In this document: positions 28,737 to 42,324 of the stretch, piece by piece
How the letters are laid out: every line of letters starts with the position of its first letter
Numbering within the stretch: the first letter of the stretch is position 1
The notes under the pieces: model-generated
Databases searched by the model: none
What the model was told of the DNA's origin: nothing
What the model saw: the letters and a program-made list of their open reading frames with translations, nothing else
Translations under genes and position numbers: made by a program
Assembly (NCBI RefSeq): GCF_030816295.1
Contig: NZ_JAUSXV010000001.1
Span: forward strand, 3,224,001-3,288,000
Length of the DNA: 64,000 nt
Direction: 5' to 3'
Source of the DNA: Microbacterium natoriense
Lineage (GTDB): Bacteria; Actinomycetota; Actinomycetes; Actinomycetales; Microbacteriaceae

Positions 28737-29774
28737 TCAGGGTCTGTGGAAAGGATCGTCGTACAGGCGTTCCGGGACCCGGAGCACGAACACCGGCGTG
28801 CCGGAGGCCCAGATCGCCGAGGCGCCCGCGCGGAGCAGATCGATCTGCGAGTCCCCCTCGGCGACGATCTCGACGTCACCGCCGGCGACTCGAACGCCCG
28901 CCTGGTTGACCCAGTGCACGTCATCTTTCTGCGCCACCGAGGGATAGGGCTGGTGCAGTTCGCGCAGATCGCTGAGGATGTAGGTCGGCCGGGAGCCTTC
29001 GGGGGCGGCCAGGACGTGCTTGGGCCGGTCGATACCCGTCAGGACCAGAGCCGAATCGATGCCCGCCCGCACAGCGCCGAGGATGTCGGTGTCGAGACGG
29101 TCGCCGATGAACAGCGTGTTCTTGGCATCGAAGCGCGCCTTGGCCTCTTCGAAGATCGGCACCTCGGGCTTGCCTGCGACGGTCGCCAGACGGCCGATCG
29201 CCGTGTGCACGGCCGAGACGAGAGTTCCGTTGCCTGGTGCGACACCGCGTTCGCGCGGAATCGTCCAGTCGGTGTTGGTGGCGATCCACGGGATGCCGCC
29301 CTCGTCCTCGGGAACCTTCAGAGCGAAGGCGGCTTCTGCGAGATCCGTCCAGGCGACTTCCGGAGCGAACCCCTGGACCACGGCGGCCGGGGAGTCATCC
29401 GCGCTGCGTGTGGGCGTGTAACCGGCCTTCTGCAGTTCGTCGATCAGGCCGTCACCACCGACGACCAGGATGGTCGCCGGGGCCGGAACCATCTCGCTGA
29501 GAAGGCGCATGGCAGCCTGAGGGCTGGTCACCACATCGGATGCCGCCACCGTGAGACCCAGGCCCGTGAGATGTTCGGCGACAGAGGCGTCGGTACGGGA
29601 CGCGTTGTTGGTGATGTAACCGAGGCGCGCGTTCTCCGCTGCCTGGTTCAGGCTCTCGACCGCATAGGGCAGCGCGCCGGGTCCCGCATAGACGACGCCG
29701 TCGAGGTCGGCGAGCACGGTGTCGACGCCTTCGAGCGGAGTCCTCGACGCGGACTTCTTCGAGAAGAGCCCCAT
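28737..29774 (-). CDS. HAD superfamily IIA phosphatase
   Basis: The 345-residue protein has HAD motif I LADLDGVVYAG near residue 22 and the IIA cap, motif II as ITNNASRT, and motif III/IV NTLFIGDRLDTDILGAVRAG. It resembles NagD/phosphoglycolate phosphatases. A C-terminal part of about 85 residues (DVEIVAEGDSQIDLLRAGAS) extends past the usual 260. The ATG overlaps the stop of the RG-repeat protein by one base (TGATG). Confidence 0.9.
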   Translation of the reverse strand: MGLFSKKSASRTPLEGVDTVLADLDGVVYAGPGALPYAVESLNQAAENARLGYITNNASRTDASVAEHLTGLGLTVAASDVVTSPQAAMRLLSEMVPAPATILVVGGDGLIDELQKAGYTPTRSADDSPAAVVQGFAPEVAWTDLAEAAFALKVPEDEGGIPWIATNTDWTIPRERGVAPGNGTLVSAVHTAIGRLATVAGKPEVPIFEEAKARFDAKNTLFIGDRLDTDILGAVRAGIDSALVLTGIDRPKHVLAAPEGSRPTYILSDLRELHQPYPSVAQKDDVHWVNQAGVRVAGGDVEIVAEGDSQIDLLRAGASAIWASGTPVFVLRVPERLYDDPFHRP

Positions 29775-31882
29775 CAGGCGCTCTGGTCGGAGTTGTCCGC
29801 GGTGCCGTCCTCATCTTCGCCGAGAAGCTCGCGTACCTCGTCTTCGACGGACGGCTCTGCCTCTTCAGCCGTGTCCTCGACGGGCTCGTCTTCGGAGTCG
29901 GCGGGCTCTTCGGCGTCGTCGTCCGAGTCGGCGGGCTCTTCGGCGTCGTCGTCCGAGTCGGCGGGCTCTTCGGCGTCGTCCTGCTCGTCGTCGTCACCGT
30001 CGTCATCGACAGGAGCCGCCTCACCCGCATCGCCGCGTTCCTCGTCGCCCGAGAACTCGTCATCCTCGATCAGACCGTCCTCGACGAAGATCTCCTCGTC
30101 GCCGGCCTCATCGATGCCCAGAGCTTCGGCAGCGACCTCCGCGCGCTTCTCCCAGAACTCGGCTTCGTCGGCGCGACCGAGGTCCTCGAGCACGGCGGCA
30201 CGAGCCGAGAACAGAGCCGGGCTCCACTCGAAGGCGCGATCAGGGTCGAGCTCGGGGATCTCGAGTTCGCCGAGTGCGAGCTCAAGGTCGCCCTGGTCGA
30301 GCCGGGCACCGGACATGGCGATCGCGAGAGCGACACGCACCGGCGTACTGAGCGTGGACTTGTCGACGGCGCGACCGGTCTCAAGAGCGCGGTCAGGTCG
30401 ACCGATGCCCCGCTCGCTGTCGACCATGAGCGCGATCTGGTCGTCGTTGCCCGAGATGCGACGGTACGTGCGCAGCTCGCGAAGAGCAAGGGCGAAGTCC
30501 TCCGTCGCGTAAGCGGTGATGCCCAACGTCTCACGCACGATCGCGATGCGTCCGGCGCTGCGAGAGGCGGCGAGAGCATGCTCGTGCGCGAGCTGCGGGT
30601 CTTCGTCGATCAGGCGGGACGCCATCGCCAGGTGGCGGGCGACGCGCTCGGCGTTCTCCTTGCTCAGCGTCTTCAGTTCATTGCGAGCAGACGGATGCAG
30701 GTCGCGTGCCGTGACATCGTCGGGAACGATGGGGTCGTTGTGGCGGGGACGATCGACATCGGCGACGGCGGAGCGCTCACGACCCGCTCCCCCGCGCTGC
30801 GGGTACGAACGGTTGCTGCGCTCACGATCGCCACCGTCACGGTTGTACCCACCCTCGCGACGCGGGGCGCCACCGTCACGGTTGTACCCACCCTCGCGAC
30901 GCGGGGCGCCACCGTCACGGTTGTACCCACCCTCGCGGCGCGGAGCAGCACCATCACGGTTGTACCCACCCTCGCGGCGCGGGGCGCCACCGTCACGGTT
31001 GTACCCACCCTCGCGGCGCGGGGCGCCACCGTCACGGTTGTACCCACCCTCGCGACGCGGGGCGCCACCGTCACGGTTGTACCCACCCTCGCGACGCGGG
31101 GCGCCACCGTCACGGTTGTACCCACCCTCGCGGCGCGGGGCGCCACCGTCACGGTTGTACCCACCCTCGCGGCGCGGAGCAGCACCATCACGGTTGTACC
31201 CACCCTCGCGGCGCGGAGCAGCACCATCACGGTTGTACCCACCCTCGCGGCGCGGAGCAGCACCATCACGGTTATAGCCACCCTCGCGGCGCGGAGCAGC
31301 ACCATCACGGTTATAGCCACCCTCACGACGCGGAGCACCACCATCACGGCTATACCCGCCCTCTCGGCGCGGGGCAGCACCATCACGACGGGGAGCACCT
31401 CCGTCGCGGTTGTAGCCACCCTCGCGGCGCGGAGCACCACCATCGCGGTTGTAGCCACCTTCACGGCGCGGAGCACCACCATCGCGGTTGTAGCCACCCT
31501 CGCGGCGCGGAGCACCACCATCGCGGTTGTACCCGCCCTCGCGGCGCGGAGCACCACCATCGCGGTTGTACCCGCCCTCGCGGCGCGGAGCACCACCATC
31601 GCGGTTGTAGCCACCCTCGCGGCGCGGAGCACCACCGTCACGGTTGTACCCGCCCTCACGGCGCGGCGCGGCACCGTCATGCCGAGGAGCACCTCCGTCA
31701 CGGTTGTAGCCACCCTCACGACGAGGCGCAGCACCATCCCGACGGGGAGCACCACCATCGCGGTTGTACCCGCCCTCACGTCGCGGAGCGCCGCTGCGGT
31801 TCTGGGAAGAACCTCCGGAAGACCGATCTCCTCGCGCGCCGCTGTCGTTACGACGCGGACGGCGTTCTTCTTCTTCCGGCAT
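29774..31882 (-). CDS. RG-rich repeat protein with TPR-like domain and acidic tail
   Basis: The 702-residue protein has three parts. Residues 31-350 are about two dozen copies of the 13-mer GGYNRDGGAPRRE or close variants, a basic, glycine- and arginine-rich disordered array like RGG-box RNA-binding regions. Residues about 375-575 are helical, with HPSARNELKTLSKENAERVA and ALRELRTYRRISGNDDQIAL resembling TPR helices. The last 110 residues are acidic with three copies of DDAEEPADS. AGGAAG sits 5 nt before the ATG. The gene starts 25 nt after the rrn terminator hairpin with no obvious promoter of its own. Binding to RNA or ribosomes is inferred. Confidence 0.8.
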   Translation of the reverse strand: MPEEEERRPRRNDSGARGDRSSGGSSQNRSGAPRREGGYNRDGGAPRRDGAAPRREGGYNRDGGAPRHDGAAPRREGGYNRDGGAPRREGGYNRDGGAPRREGGYNRDGGAPRREGGYNRDGGAPRREGGYNRDGGAPRREGGYNRDGGAPRREGGYNRDGGAPRRDGAAPRREGGYSRDGGAPRREGGYNRDGAAPRREGGYNRDGAAPRREGGYNRDGAAPRREGGYNRDGAAPRREGGYNRDGGAPRREGGYNRDGGAPRREGGYNRDGGAPRREGGYNRDGGAPRREGGYNRDGGAPRREGGYNRDGAAPRREGGYNRDGGAPRREGGYNRDGGAPRREGGYNRDGGDRERSNRSYPQRGGAGRERSAVADVDRPRHNDPIVPDDVTARDLHPSARNELKTLSKENAERVARHLAMASRLIDEDPQLAHEHALAASRSAGRIAIVRETLGITAYATEDFALALRELRTYRRISGNDDQIALMVDSERGIGRPDRALETGRAVDKSTLSTPVRVALAIAMSGARLDQGDLELALGELEIPELDPDRAFEWSPALFSARAAVLEDLGRADEAEFWEKRAEVAAEALGIDEAGDEEIFVEDGLIEDDEFSGDEERGDAGEAAPVDDDGDDDEQDDAEEPADSDDDAEEPADSDDDAEEPADSEDEPVEDTAEEAEPSVEDEVRELLGEDEDGTADNSDQSA
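29895..29980. repeat. 30-bp tandem repeat in acidic tail
   Basis: Three adjacent copies of a 30-bp unit (GAGTCGGCGGGCTCTTCGGC then GTCGTCGTCC, the last copy shortened) encode the acidic DDAEEPADSD repeats. They are identical apart from the shortened end, so the copy number is likely to vary. Confidence 0.85.
30831..31792. repeat. 39-bp coding tandem repeat array
   Basis: About 23 copies of a 39-bp unit encode GGYNRDGGAPRRE. Some units carry a 21-bp insertion (RRDGAAP). Neighbouring blocks share synonymous changes, which points to recent expansion by slippage or unequal crossover. Confidence 0.92.
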
Positions 31883-31907
31883 GGTTCTTCCTTATCCCTG
31901 TAAACGC

Positions 31908-31939
31908 AAAATGGCCACCCAGCGTTGGGTGGCCATTTT
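31908..31939 (-). terminator. rrn operon terminator
   Basis: A perfect 14-bp stem (AAAATGGCCACCCA with TGGGTGGCCATTTT, 4-nt loop) lies 11 nt past the 5S gene on the minus strand. It is followed by TTTTGCGTTT. The next gene starts only 25 nt further on. Confidence 0.9.
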
Positions 31940-31949
31940 ACTTAAAAGA

Positions 31950-32068
31950 AGTCCGGCGGTGTCCTACTCTCCCACAGGGTCCCCCCTGCAGTACCATCGG
32001 CGCTGTGAGGCTTAGCTTCCGGGTTCGGAATGTAACCGGGCGTTTCCCTCACGCTATGGCCGCCGAAA
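31950..32068 (-). rRNA. rrf: 5S ribosomal RNA
   Basis: About 118 nt run from GTTTCGGCGGCCATAGCG to CACCGCCGGACT on the minus strand. The closing helix and the loop sequence CCGAACCCGGAAGCTAAG are those of bacterial 5S. Ends are accurate to a few bases. Confidence 0.95.
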
Positions 32069-32174
32069 CACTATTGATGTTTCAATCAAACCTATAGACA
32101 AATCATTGTTATCTGTAGGGTTCTCGACCGTACATCGAGAACCACTCAGTGGACGCGTAGCACCAACAAACGGT

Positions 32175-37216
<5,042 letters not shown>

Positions 37217-37390
37217 AAAAGAAATGCATACCCCACCGGGAAAACGGTGACGCAGCGAGTTTGAAACTGACCAAAGAGACAAATCATTGCTGACTTTATC
37301 CATTGCCAACCCCAGAAAAGAGGCTGGTCTTTGATCCAAAGGAATCTCACCCCACCGAAGTGGAGTCGAGGTTATTTGGCATTTGACAAG

Positions 37391-37420
37391 TGCACGCTGT
37401 TGAGTTCTCAAGGATCGGAC
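37391..37420 (-). promoter_or_regulatory. rrn leader conserved box
   Basis: The minus strand reads CTTGAGAACTCAACAGCGTG then CACTTGTCAAAT, a conserved leader element in actinobacterial rrn operons. A related copy lies in the 16S-23S spacer. A role in antitermination or processing is inferred. Confidence 0.55.
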
Positions 37421-37468
37421 GCTCCCCCGACCCAACCATCACAGTCAGGCCCGAAGGGCAACTTCTCA

Positions 37469-37496
37469 ATCTTACCCAGCTCCTCAGGCCTGTCAA
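37469..37496 (-). promoter_or_regulatory. rrn promoter P2
   Basis: -35 TTGACA (37491-37496), a 16-bp spacer, and -10 TAAGAT (37469-37474) on the minus strand. It lies about 250 nt upstream of 16S. With P1 it has the same spacing and the same GATTTGACA context. Confidence 0.8.
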
Positions 37497-37564
37497 ATCG
37501 ACATACCGTGAGGCTGAGTTCCAGATCTGCCGCTCGGCGCTTACCGCGCCGGAGCAACTTCACT

Positions 37565-37592
37565 AGCTTATCCATCCCGTTCCGCTTGTCAA
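37565..37592 (-). promoter_or_regulatory. rrn promoter P1
   Basis: -35 TTGACA (37587-37592), a 16-bp spacer, and -10 TAAGCT (37565-37570) on the minus strand, 96 bp upstream of P2. The gene-free stretch 37217-37904 holds the rrn leader, P2, P1, and then the leaderless promoter of the next plus-strand gene. Confidence 0.8.
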
Positions 37593-37904
37593 ATCAGCTC
37601 GCAGCGCAGATCTTTCGATCCGCAACGCAGCTTTTGACAGCCGCAGAGGGTGGATCTCCCATCCTAGACGCAGAGCATCTGTCTCACAAGTGAGTGGATG
37701 TGGGAGGTGGTTCTCCGCTTGAGGGGGGCGAGGCTCTCGGCCTCTCCGCTTCCCTGTGGGGCGAACAAGTAATAAGTTACGTGGATCTCGAGGTTCTGGC
37801 AAATCAGCACTCTCACCCCGGGCGTGTCGTCTGGGCGCCTGCGCAACATTCCCCCAGTCCAGCCCCCGAAACGCCCGGGGAGCATGCTCGACTACGCTCA
37901 CACC

Positions 37905-39101
37905 ATGCAGGTTCCTCTGCCTTCACGGCTCTCCGCCGGCGCCCTCGCCTGGGCGAGCGTCTCCGCGTTCATACAGGCAGCGGGCATCCGCTCGACGCCC
38001 GATCCTGCCCGGATCGCCCTCGCCTATCGGAGCGATCGGCTGCTCACGATCGACGGTGCCGCTCCAGACGTGTGGTCGCCCCTCTCCGGCTTCTGGCGCA
38101 GCCGCGACGGCTGGGTCCGCACGCACGGCAACTATCCGCATCACGCGCAGCGGCTTCTCGACGGTCTCGGCCTTGCGGACGCCGCCCATCTTGAGCAGGC
38201 GTTCGCGGAGCTCACCTCCGCCGAGGCCGTGGCCCGCATCACCGGGCGAGGTGGACTCGCCGTCGAGGTCCTTGGCGAGGATCCTGCGCGAGACGCGCTC
38301 CTCCGGTCCACTCCCCTCGTCGATGTCGCTCATCACCCCTCCCCCGACGACCGGAGCCCGCGCACTCAGAACGGACTGGAAGGCGCCCGCATCCTCGATC
38401 TCACGCGTGTGATCGCGGGCCCGGTCTGCACACGCAGCCTCGCGCTGCTCGGTGCGGACGTGCTCCGCATCGATCCACCTGATCTGCCCGAACCCGAATG
38501 GCAGCACTTCGACACGGGCCACGGCAAGCGCTCGGCGCTGCTCGATGCGCGCTCGCCTCGCCTGCACGACCTGCTGGATCGTGCGGACGCGGTCGTGCTG
38601 GGCTATCGACCAGCCGCTCTCGCCCGGATGGGGCTCTCTCCCGAGGAACTCGTCGAGCGCCATCCGGGTCTCGTGGTCGCGCAGCTCAGCGCGTGGGGCA
38701 TCGATGCTCCCGAGCGTGCGGGATTCGACAGCCTCGTGCAGGCGGAATCGGGCATCGCGATGATCGAGTCGCCCGACGGTGATCGGCCGGGCGCCCTTCC
38801 TGCTCAGGCTCTCGATCACAGCGCGGGGTACCTGCTCGCGGCATCGGTCGTCTCCCTCCTCGAAAGACGTAGGACCGAGAGCGGCAGCTGGATCACTCGG
38901 ACCTCGCTGCGACGCATCGCGGCCGAGCTGCTCGGAATGCCGCGTCGCCTGACTCCGGAACCCGAACAGCACATCGATCCGGCCGAGCACACGGCGGTCT
39001 TCGAAGTCGGTGGACGGATGCTCACAACCGCGCGCCCCGTGATCCCGGAGCGGGAGTTCCGAGCGCCGCGACCGTGGGGGGCGGATCAGCCGCGCTGGTG
39101 A
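37905..39101 (+). CDS. CoA transferase family III (CaiB/BaiF)
   Basis: The 398-residue protein has the class III CoA-transferase start in its middle (LEGARILDLTRVIAGPVCTR; LALLGADVLRIDPP, from about residue 158) and GFDSLVQAESGIAM with the catalytic aspartate near 268. The N-terminal 150 residues resemble the other half of the fold, so the halves seem rearranged. The ATG at 37905 has TACGCT 7 nt upstream, a leaderless promoter. Substrate is unknown. Its end overlaps the convergent DUF4184 gene by 16 bp. Confidence 0.85.
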   Translation: MQVPLPSRLSAGALAWASVSAFIQAAGIRSTPDPARIALAYRSDRLLTIDGAAPDVWSPLSGFWRSRDGWVRTHGNYPHHAQRLLDGLGLADAAHLEQAFAELTSAEAVARITGRGGLAVEVLGEDPARDALLRSTPLVDVAHHPSPDDRSPRTQNGLEGARILDLTRVIAGPVCTRSLALLGADVLRIDPPDLPEPEWQHFDTGHGKRSALLDARSPRLHDLLDRADAVVLGYRPAALARMGLSPEELVERHPGLVVAQLSAWGIDAPERAGFDSLVQAESGIAMIESPDGDRPGALPAQALDHSAGYLLAASVVSLLERRRTESGSWITRTSLRRIAAELLGMPRRLTPEPEQHIDPAEHTAVFEVGGRMLTTARPVIPEREFRAPRPWGADQPRW

Positions 39102-39880
39102 CGCGCGCGGAAAACCGGGAGCAGCAGGCAGAGGATGAGGGTGAGCGCGCCCCAGATCGCGCACGCCGGAGGCAGCACGATGTAGGCGAGATGCGGCACC
39201 GTGAACTCGGCCGTCAGCGGACCATAGGCGACGAGACCCATGATCCACGAAGTCAGCAGGATGACCGGCAACGAGATCCACCACGAGAGCCTGACCGCGA
39301 GAGGCAGCGCTCGCGGAGAATCTTCGCGCGGTGAGGCGCCGCGCAATCGCATCACCGCCCACACGGCGATGATGATCAGCGCGGCGATCGCGGAGCCGTA
39401 CTGCAGCCACTTGAACCCGGTGATCGGACCCCACGGTTCGTCTAGGATCGGAATGACCGCGACGCCCCACCGCCCTTCGTGTGTGAAGGAGTCCCACAGG
39501 ATGTGCGACGCCGCTCCGAGGATGAGAGACACCGCCAGAAGCACCGGATACCAGCGGGACTGCCCGATGCCCACGGCGCTGAGGAGTGAGGTGCGGGCCG
39601 TGTCCGACCAGTCTTCGGGCAGGCGACGGGCCAACCAGGCGGGCGCCAGTTCCGGCACGGCCGGTCGCAGCACGACTCGCCAGATCAGGAACAGTCCGAA
39701 CGCGAGCAGCCCCGTCCAGACCAGATTCCCGTACGTGTGCGTGAACCCGTAGTTGATCCCCGCACCTCTGACGAACAGCGGCAGGTCAGGAGCCATCGCA
39801 CCGATCGCGATCGCCGCAGGAACCAGAGGCGTGCGCACGAACGGCAGCGCGACCAGCGCATGGCTCGGAGTGAACGGCAT
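39086..39880 (-). CDS. DUF4184 family membrane protein
   Basis: The 264-residue membrane protein starts MPFTPSHALVALPFVRTPLV and contains SHILWDSFTHEGRWG near residue 130. Conserved histidine and aspartates of this kind occur in DUF4184 and in related YdjM-like putative metal-dependent hydrolases. About six transmembrane helices are visible. The ATG at 39880 is preferred over upstream in-frame starts that lie in the tyrS 3' end. Function is unknown. Confidence 0.85.
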   Translation of the reverse strand: MPFTPSHALVALPFVRTPLVPAAIAIGAMAPDLPLFVRGAGINYGFTHTYGNLVWTGLLAFGLFLIWRVVLRPAVPELAPAWLARRLPEDWSDTARTSLLSAVGIGQSRWYPVLLAVSLILGAASHILWDSFTHEGRWGVAVIPILDEPWGPITGFKWLQYGSAIAALIIIAVWAVMRLRGASPREDSPRALPLAVRLSWWISLPVILLTSWIMGLVAYGPLTAEFTVPHLAYIVLPPACAIWGALTLILCLLLPVFRARHQRG

Positions 39881-39893
39881 CCGCTCTGGCGAC

Positions 39894-41195
39894 TCAGTCG
39901 ATGAAGACGCCGGCGAGGGTCTTCTTCCCTCGGCGGAGCACGGAGACTCCCCCGGGCAGAGACCCCTGCACGGCTGCGGCGTCGTCGTCGACTCGGACTC
40001 CGTCGAGTGAAACGCCGCCCTGGGCGATCGCACGACGAGCCTCGCTGAGGCTAGACACGAGTCCCGTGGCCACGAGCGCCTCCACGACGGGACTCCCGCC
40101 CGCTACGGTCGCATTCGGCAGTTCCTCGAGCGCGGTGCGCAGCGTCGACGGGTCGAGCGCGGTCAGATCGCCCTGGCCGAACAGCGCTTCGGATGCTGCG
40201 ATCACCGCCGCGGCGGGCTCGAGACCGTGCACGGTGGCGACGACTTCGAGAGCCAGGCGCTTCTGCGCCGCACGACGGAACGGCTCGGACTCGACGAGGC
40301 GCTCGTACTCCTCGATCTCGGCACGGGTCAAGAACGTGAAGACCTTGAGCCGGTCGATCACGTCGGCATCCGTCGTGCTCAGCCAGAACTGGTACATGCG
40401 GTACGGGCTGCACATCTCCGCATCCAGCCAGATGGCGTTGCCCTCGCTCTTGCCGAACTTGGTGCCGTCGCTGTTCGTGATCAGCGGGGTGCCGATCGCG
40501 TGCACAGAGACGCCCTCCGCACGGCGGATGAGATCGGTGCCGCTCGTGAGGTTCCCCCACTGGTCGCTGCCGCCGGTCTGCAGCACGCAGTCGTACTGCC
40601 GGTACAGCTCGAGGTAGTCGAGACCCTGCAGGATCTGGTAGCTGAACTCGGTGTAGCTGATGCCCTCGTCGGAGTTGAGACGGGCAGCGACCGCATCCTT
40701 CTTCAGCATCGTGCCGACGCGGTAGTGCTTGCCGATCTCGCGCAGGAAGTCGATCGCCGACAGAGGCGCCGTCCAGTCGAGGTTGTTCACGATGCGGGCC
40801 GCGCTGTCGCCCTCGAAGCTGAGGTAGCGCTCGACCTGCGCGCGCAGGCGCCCGACCCATTCGGCCACGGTCTCTCGCGTGTTGAGCGTGCGCTCCGCCG
40901 TGGGGCGGGGGTCGCCGACCAGACCGGTCGATCCGCCGACGAGACCGAGCGGCTTGTGGCCGGCGAGCTGGATACGGCGCAGCGTCAGCAGCTGCACCAG
41001 GTTTCCCAGGTGCAGGCTCGGGGCGGTCGGGTCGAAACCGCAGTAATACGTGATGGGGTCTCCCGCGAGCAGGGCGCGCAGCGCCTCCTGGTCGGTGGAC
41101 ACGTGGACGAGGCCGCGCCAGACGAGTTCGTCCCACACGTTCTCGAACGTGTGGTCGATCGCTGGTGCCGCGGTCGTCAGATCGGGAGTTGACAC
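39894..41195 (-). CDS. tyrS: Tyrosyl-tRNA synthetase
   Basis: The 433-residue class I synthetase has the HIGH-like motif HLGN in DPTAPSLHLGNLVQL, the tyrosine pocket LQTGGSDQWGNLTSGTDL, and the KMSKS-like KFGKS. A C-terminal S4 domain (LSEARRAIAQGGVSLDGVRV) completes it. The GTG at 41195 follows TAGCCT by 7 nt and is probably leaderless; the longer frame to 41291 has no support. No T-box leader is seen. Confidence 0.96.
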   Translation of the reverse strand: MSTPDLTTAAPAIDHTFENVWDELVWRGLVHVSTDQEALRALLAGDPITYYCGFDPTAPSLHLGNLVQLLTLRRIQLAGHKPLGLVGGSTGLVGDPRPTAERTLNTRETVAEWVGRLRAQVERYLSFEGDSAARIVNNLDWTAPLSAIDFLREIGKHYRVGTMLKKDAVAARLNSDEGISYTEFSYQILQGLDYLELYRQYDCVLQTGGSDQWGNLTSGTDLIRRAEGVSVHAIGTPLITNSDGTKFGKSEGNAIWLDAEMCSPYRMYQFWLSTTDADVIDRLKVFTFLTRAEIEEYERLVESEPFRRAAQKRLALEVVATVHGLEPAAAVIAASEALFGQGDLTALDPSTLRTALEELPNATVAGGSPVVEALVATGLVSSLSEARRAIAQGGVSLDGVRVDDDAAAVQGSLPGGVSVLRRGKKTLAGVFID

Positions 41196-41316
41196 GCGTT
41201 CAAGGCTATCAGCGGGCGGATGCTCCGCTCGCCGGGACGCTGGATGCTCCACGGCCGGCGGGCGGAGGTGTGCACCGCCCTCCTGCATCACCCTCCTGCG
41301 TCGTCTGCGCCGCGCG

Positions 41317-42270
41317 TCAGCGCGGGCCGTCGAGCTTCACGAGCTCCTCTTCGGTGAGCGCGATCGCTGCGGCATCCATCGCCGCGTCCAACTGGTCGAG
41401 CTTGCTGCCGCCGAGAATGGGACGGATACCGTGGGCGAGCTGCCATGCCAGCACGATCTGCCCCTTGCCGACGCCCCGTTCGGCGGCGGCCTCCGCCAGC
41501 GCTGCGAGCCGCGCCGATGAACCCGGGTGCTCGTAGACCTGCGGAATCGACTTGTCCGGGTTGTCGTACGCCCCGGACAGCAGCGGCGTGTACGCCCAGA
41601 TCTCGATGCCGTTTGCTGCGGCGAAGTCCCACTGCTCGTCACTCAGCACGCCGAAGGGATGCACCACTCCCGGCGGTCTCGTGCCCGGCCTCACCTGCAG
41701 GTACGTGCTGTTGAGCTGGAAGGCGTCGATCGCCGTGCTGCCGATCGCCTTCGCGTGGGCGCGAGCGCGCTCTACCCGCCATGCAGGGTGGTTCGACGCA
41801 CCGACGCGGCGCACGATCCCCTCGGCGGTCAACGCGGCCAACCCCTCGACGGTCTCTTCGAGCGGTGTGGCCCGATCCTCCTGATGCAACCAGAGGAGGT
41901 CGATCACGTCGACACCGAGTCGGCGACGACTTCCATCGAATGCCTCGCGGATCGCCCGGGAAGAGAGCCCCGTGCGATGTTCCGGCCAGGAACCGGGCCA
42001 CAGCGGTTCGGCTCCGATCTTCGTCGAAATGCGAACCCGCTCGCGTGCATCCGGACGCGAGGCGAGCCAACGGCCGATCACGGTTTCGGAGGCGCCTCCG
42101 TGACCGGTCGGGTCGGCCCAGAAGCTGTAACAGTCGGCGGTGTCGATCCATGTGCCCCCTCGTTCGACGAAGCGGTCGAGCAGTGCGAACGAGGTGTCGG
42201 GGTCGACCAAGGTTCCGAAGGACATGGCGCCGAGCACGATGGGTGATGCGGGGCTCTTCAGATCTGTCAT
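41317..42270 (-). CDS. Aldo/keto reductase
   Basis: The 317-residue TIM-barrel oxidoreductase has the catalytic set: D and Y in IDTADCYSFW, K in ISTKIGAEPL and H in LLWLHQEDRAT. The NADPH-binding C-terminal segment is ILGGSKLDQLDAAMDA. It resembles the AKR subgroup of YajO/IolS-type reductases. The ATG at 42270 sits 14 nt downstream of a 20-bp perfect palindrome that overlaps its likely promoter, and it diverges from a MerR regulator. Confidence 0.92.
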   Translation of the reverse strand: MTDLKSPASPIVLGAMSFGTLVDPDTSFALLDRFVERGGTWIDTADCYSFWADPTGHGGASETVIGRWLASRPDARERVRISTKIGAEPLWPGSWPEHRTGLSSRAIREAFDGSRRRLGVDVIDLLWLHQEDRATPLEETVEGLAALTAEGIVRRVGASNHPAWRVERARAHAKAIGSTAIDAFQLNSTYLQVRPGTRPPGVVHPFGVLSDEQWDFAAANGIEIWAYTPLLSGAYDNPDKSIPQVYEHPGSSARLAALAEAAAERGVGKGQIVLAWQLAHGIRPILGGSKLDQLDAAMDAAAIALTEEELVKLDGPR

Positions 42271-42284
42271 GCCTTCAGCCTGCA

Positions 42285-42304
42285 ACCTGGAGCGCGCTCC
42301 AGGT
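42285..42304. promoter_or_regulatory. MerR-type operator, perfect 20-bp palindrome
   Basis: ACCTGGAGCGCGCTCCAGGT is perfectly symmetric. On the minus strand TTGACC (-35) and CAGGCT (-10) lie either side of its centre with a 19-bp spacer, the over-long spacing that MerR regulators correct by bending DNA. The target is the aldo/keto reductase. Confidence 0.85.
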
Positions 42305-42324
42305 CAAGACCTATGCTCGACCCC

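Noticed and set aside
30831..31792. CRISPR-like array of short repeats
   Set aside because: The repeats are contiguous, have no unique spacers and are in frame within a coding sequence.
30578..31903. Plus-strand ORFs rich in TVVPTLA or PSRLYPPSRRG repeats
   Set aside because: They mirror the RG-repeat gene in other frames; the minus-strand frame has the ribosome site and the TPR-like domain.
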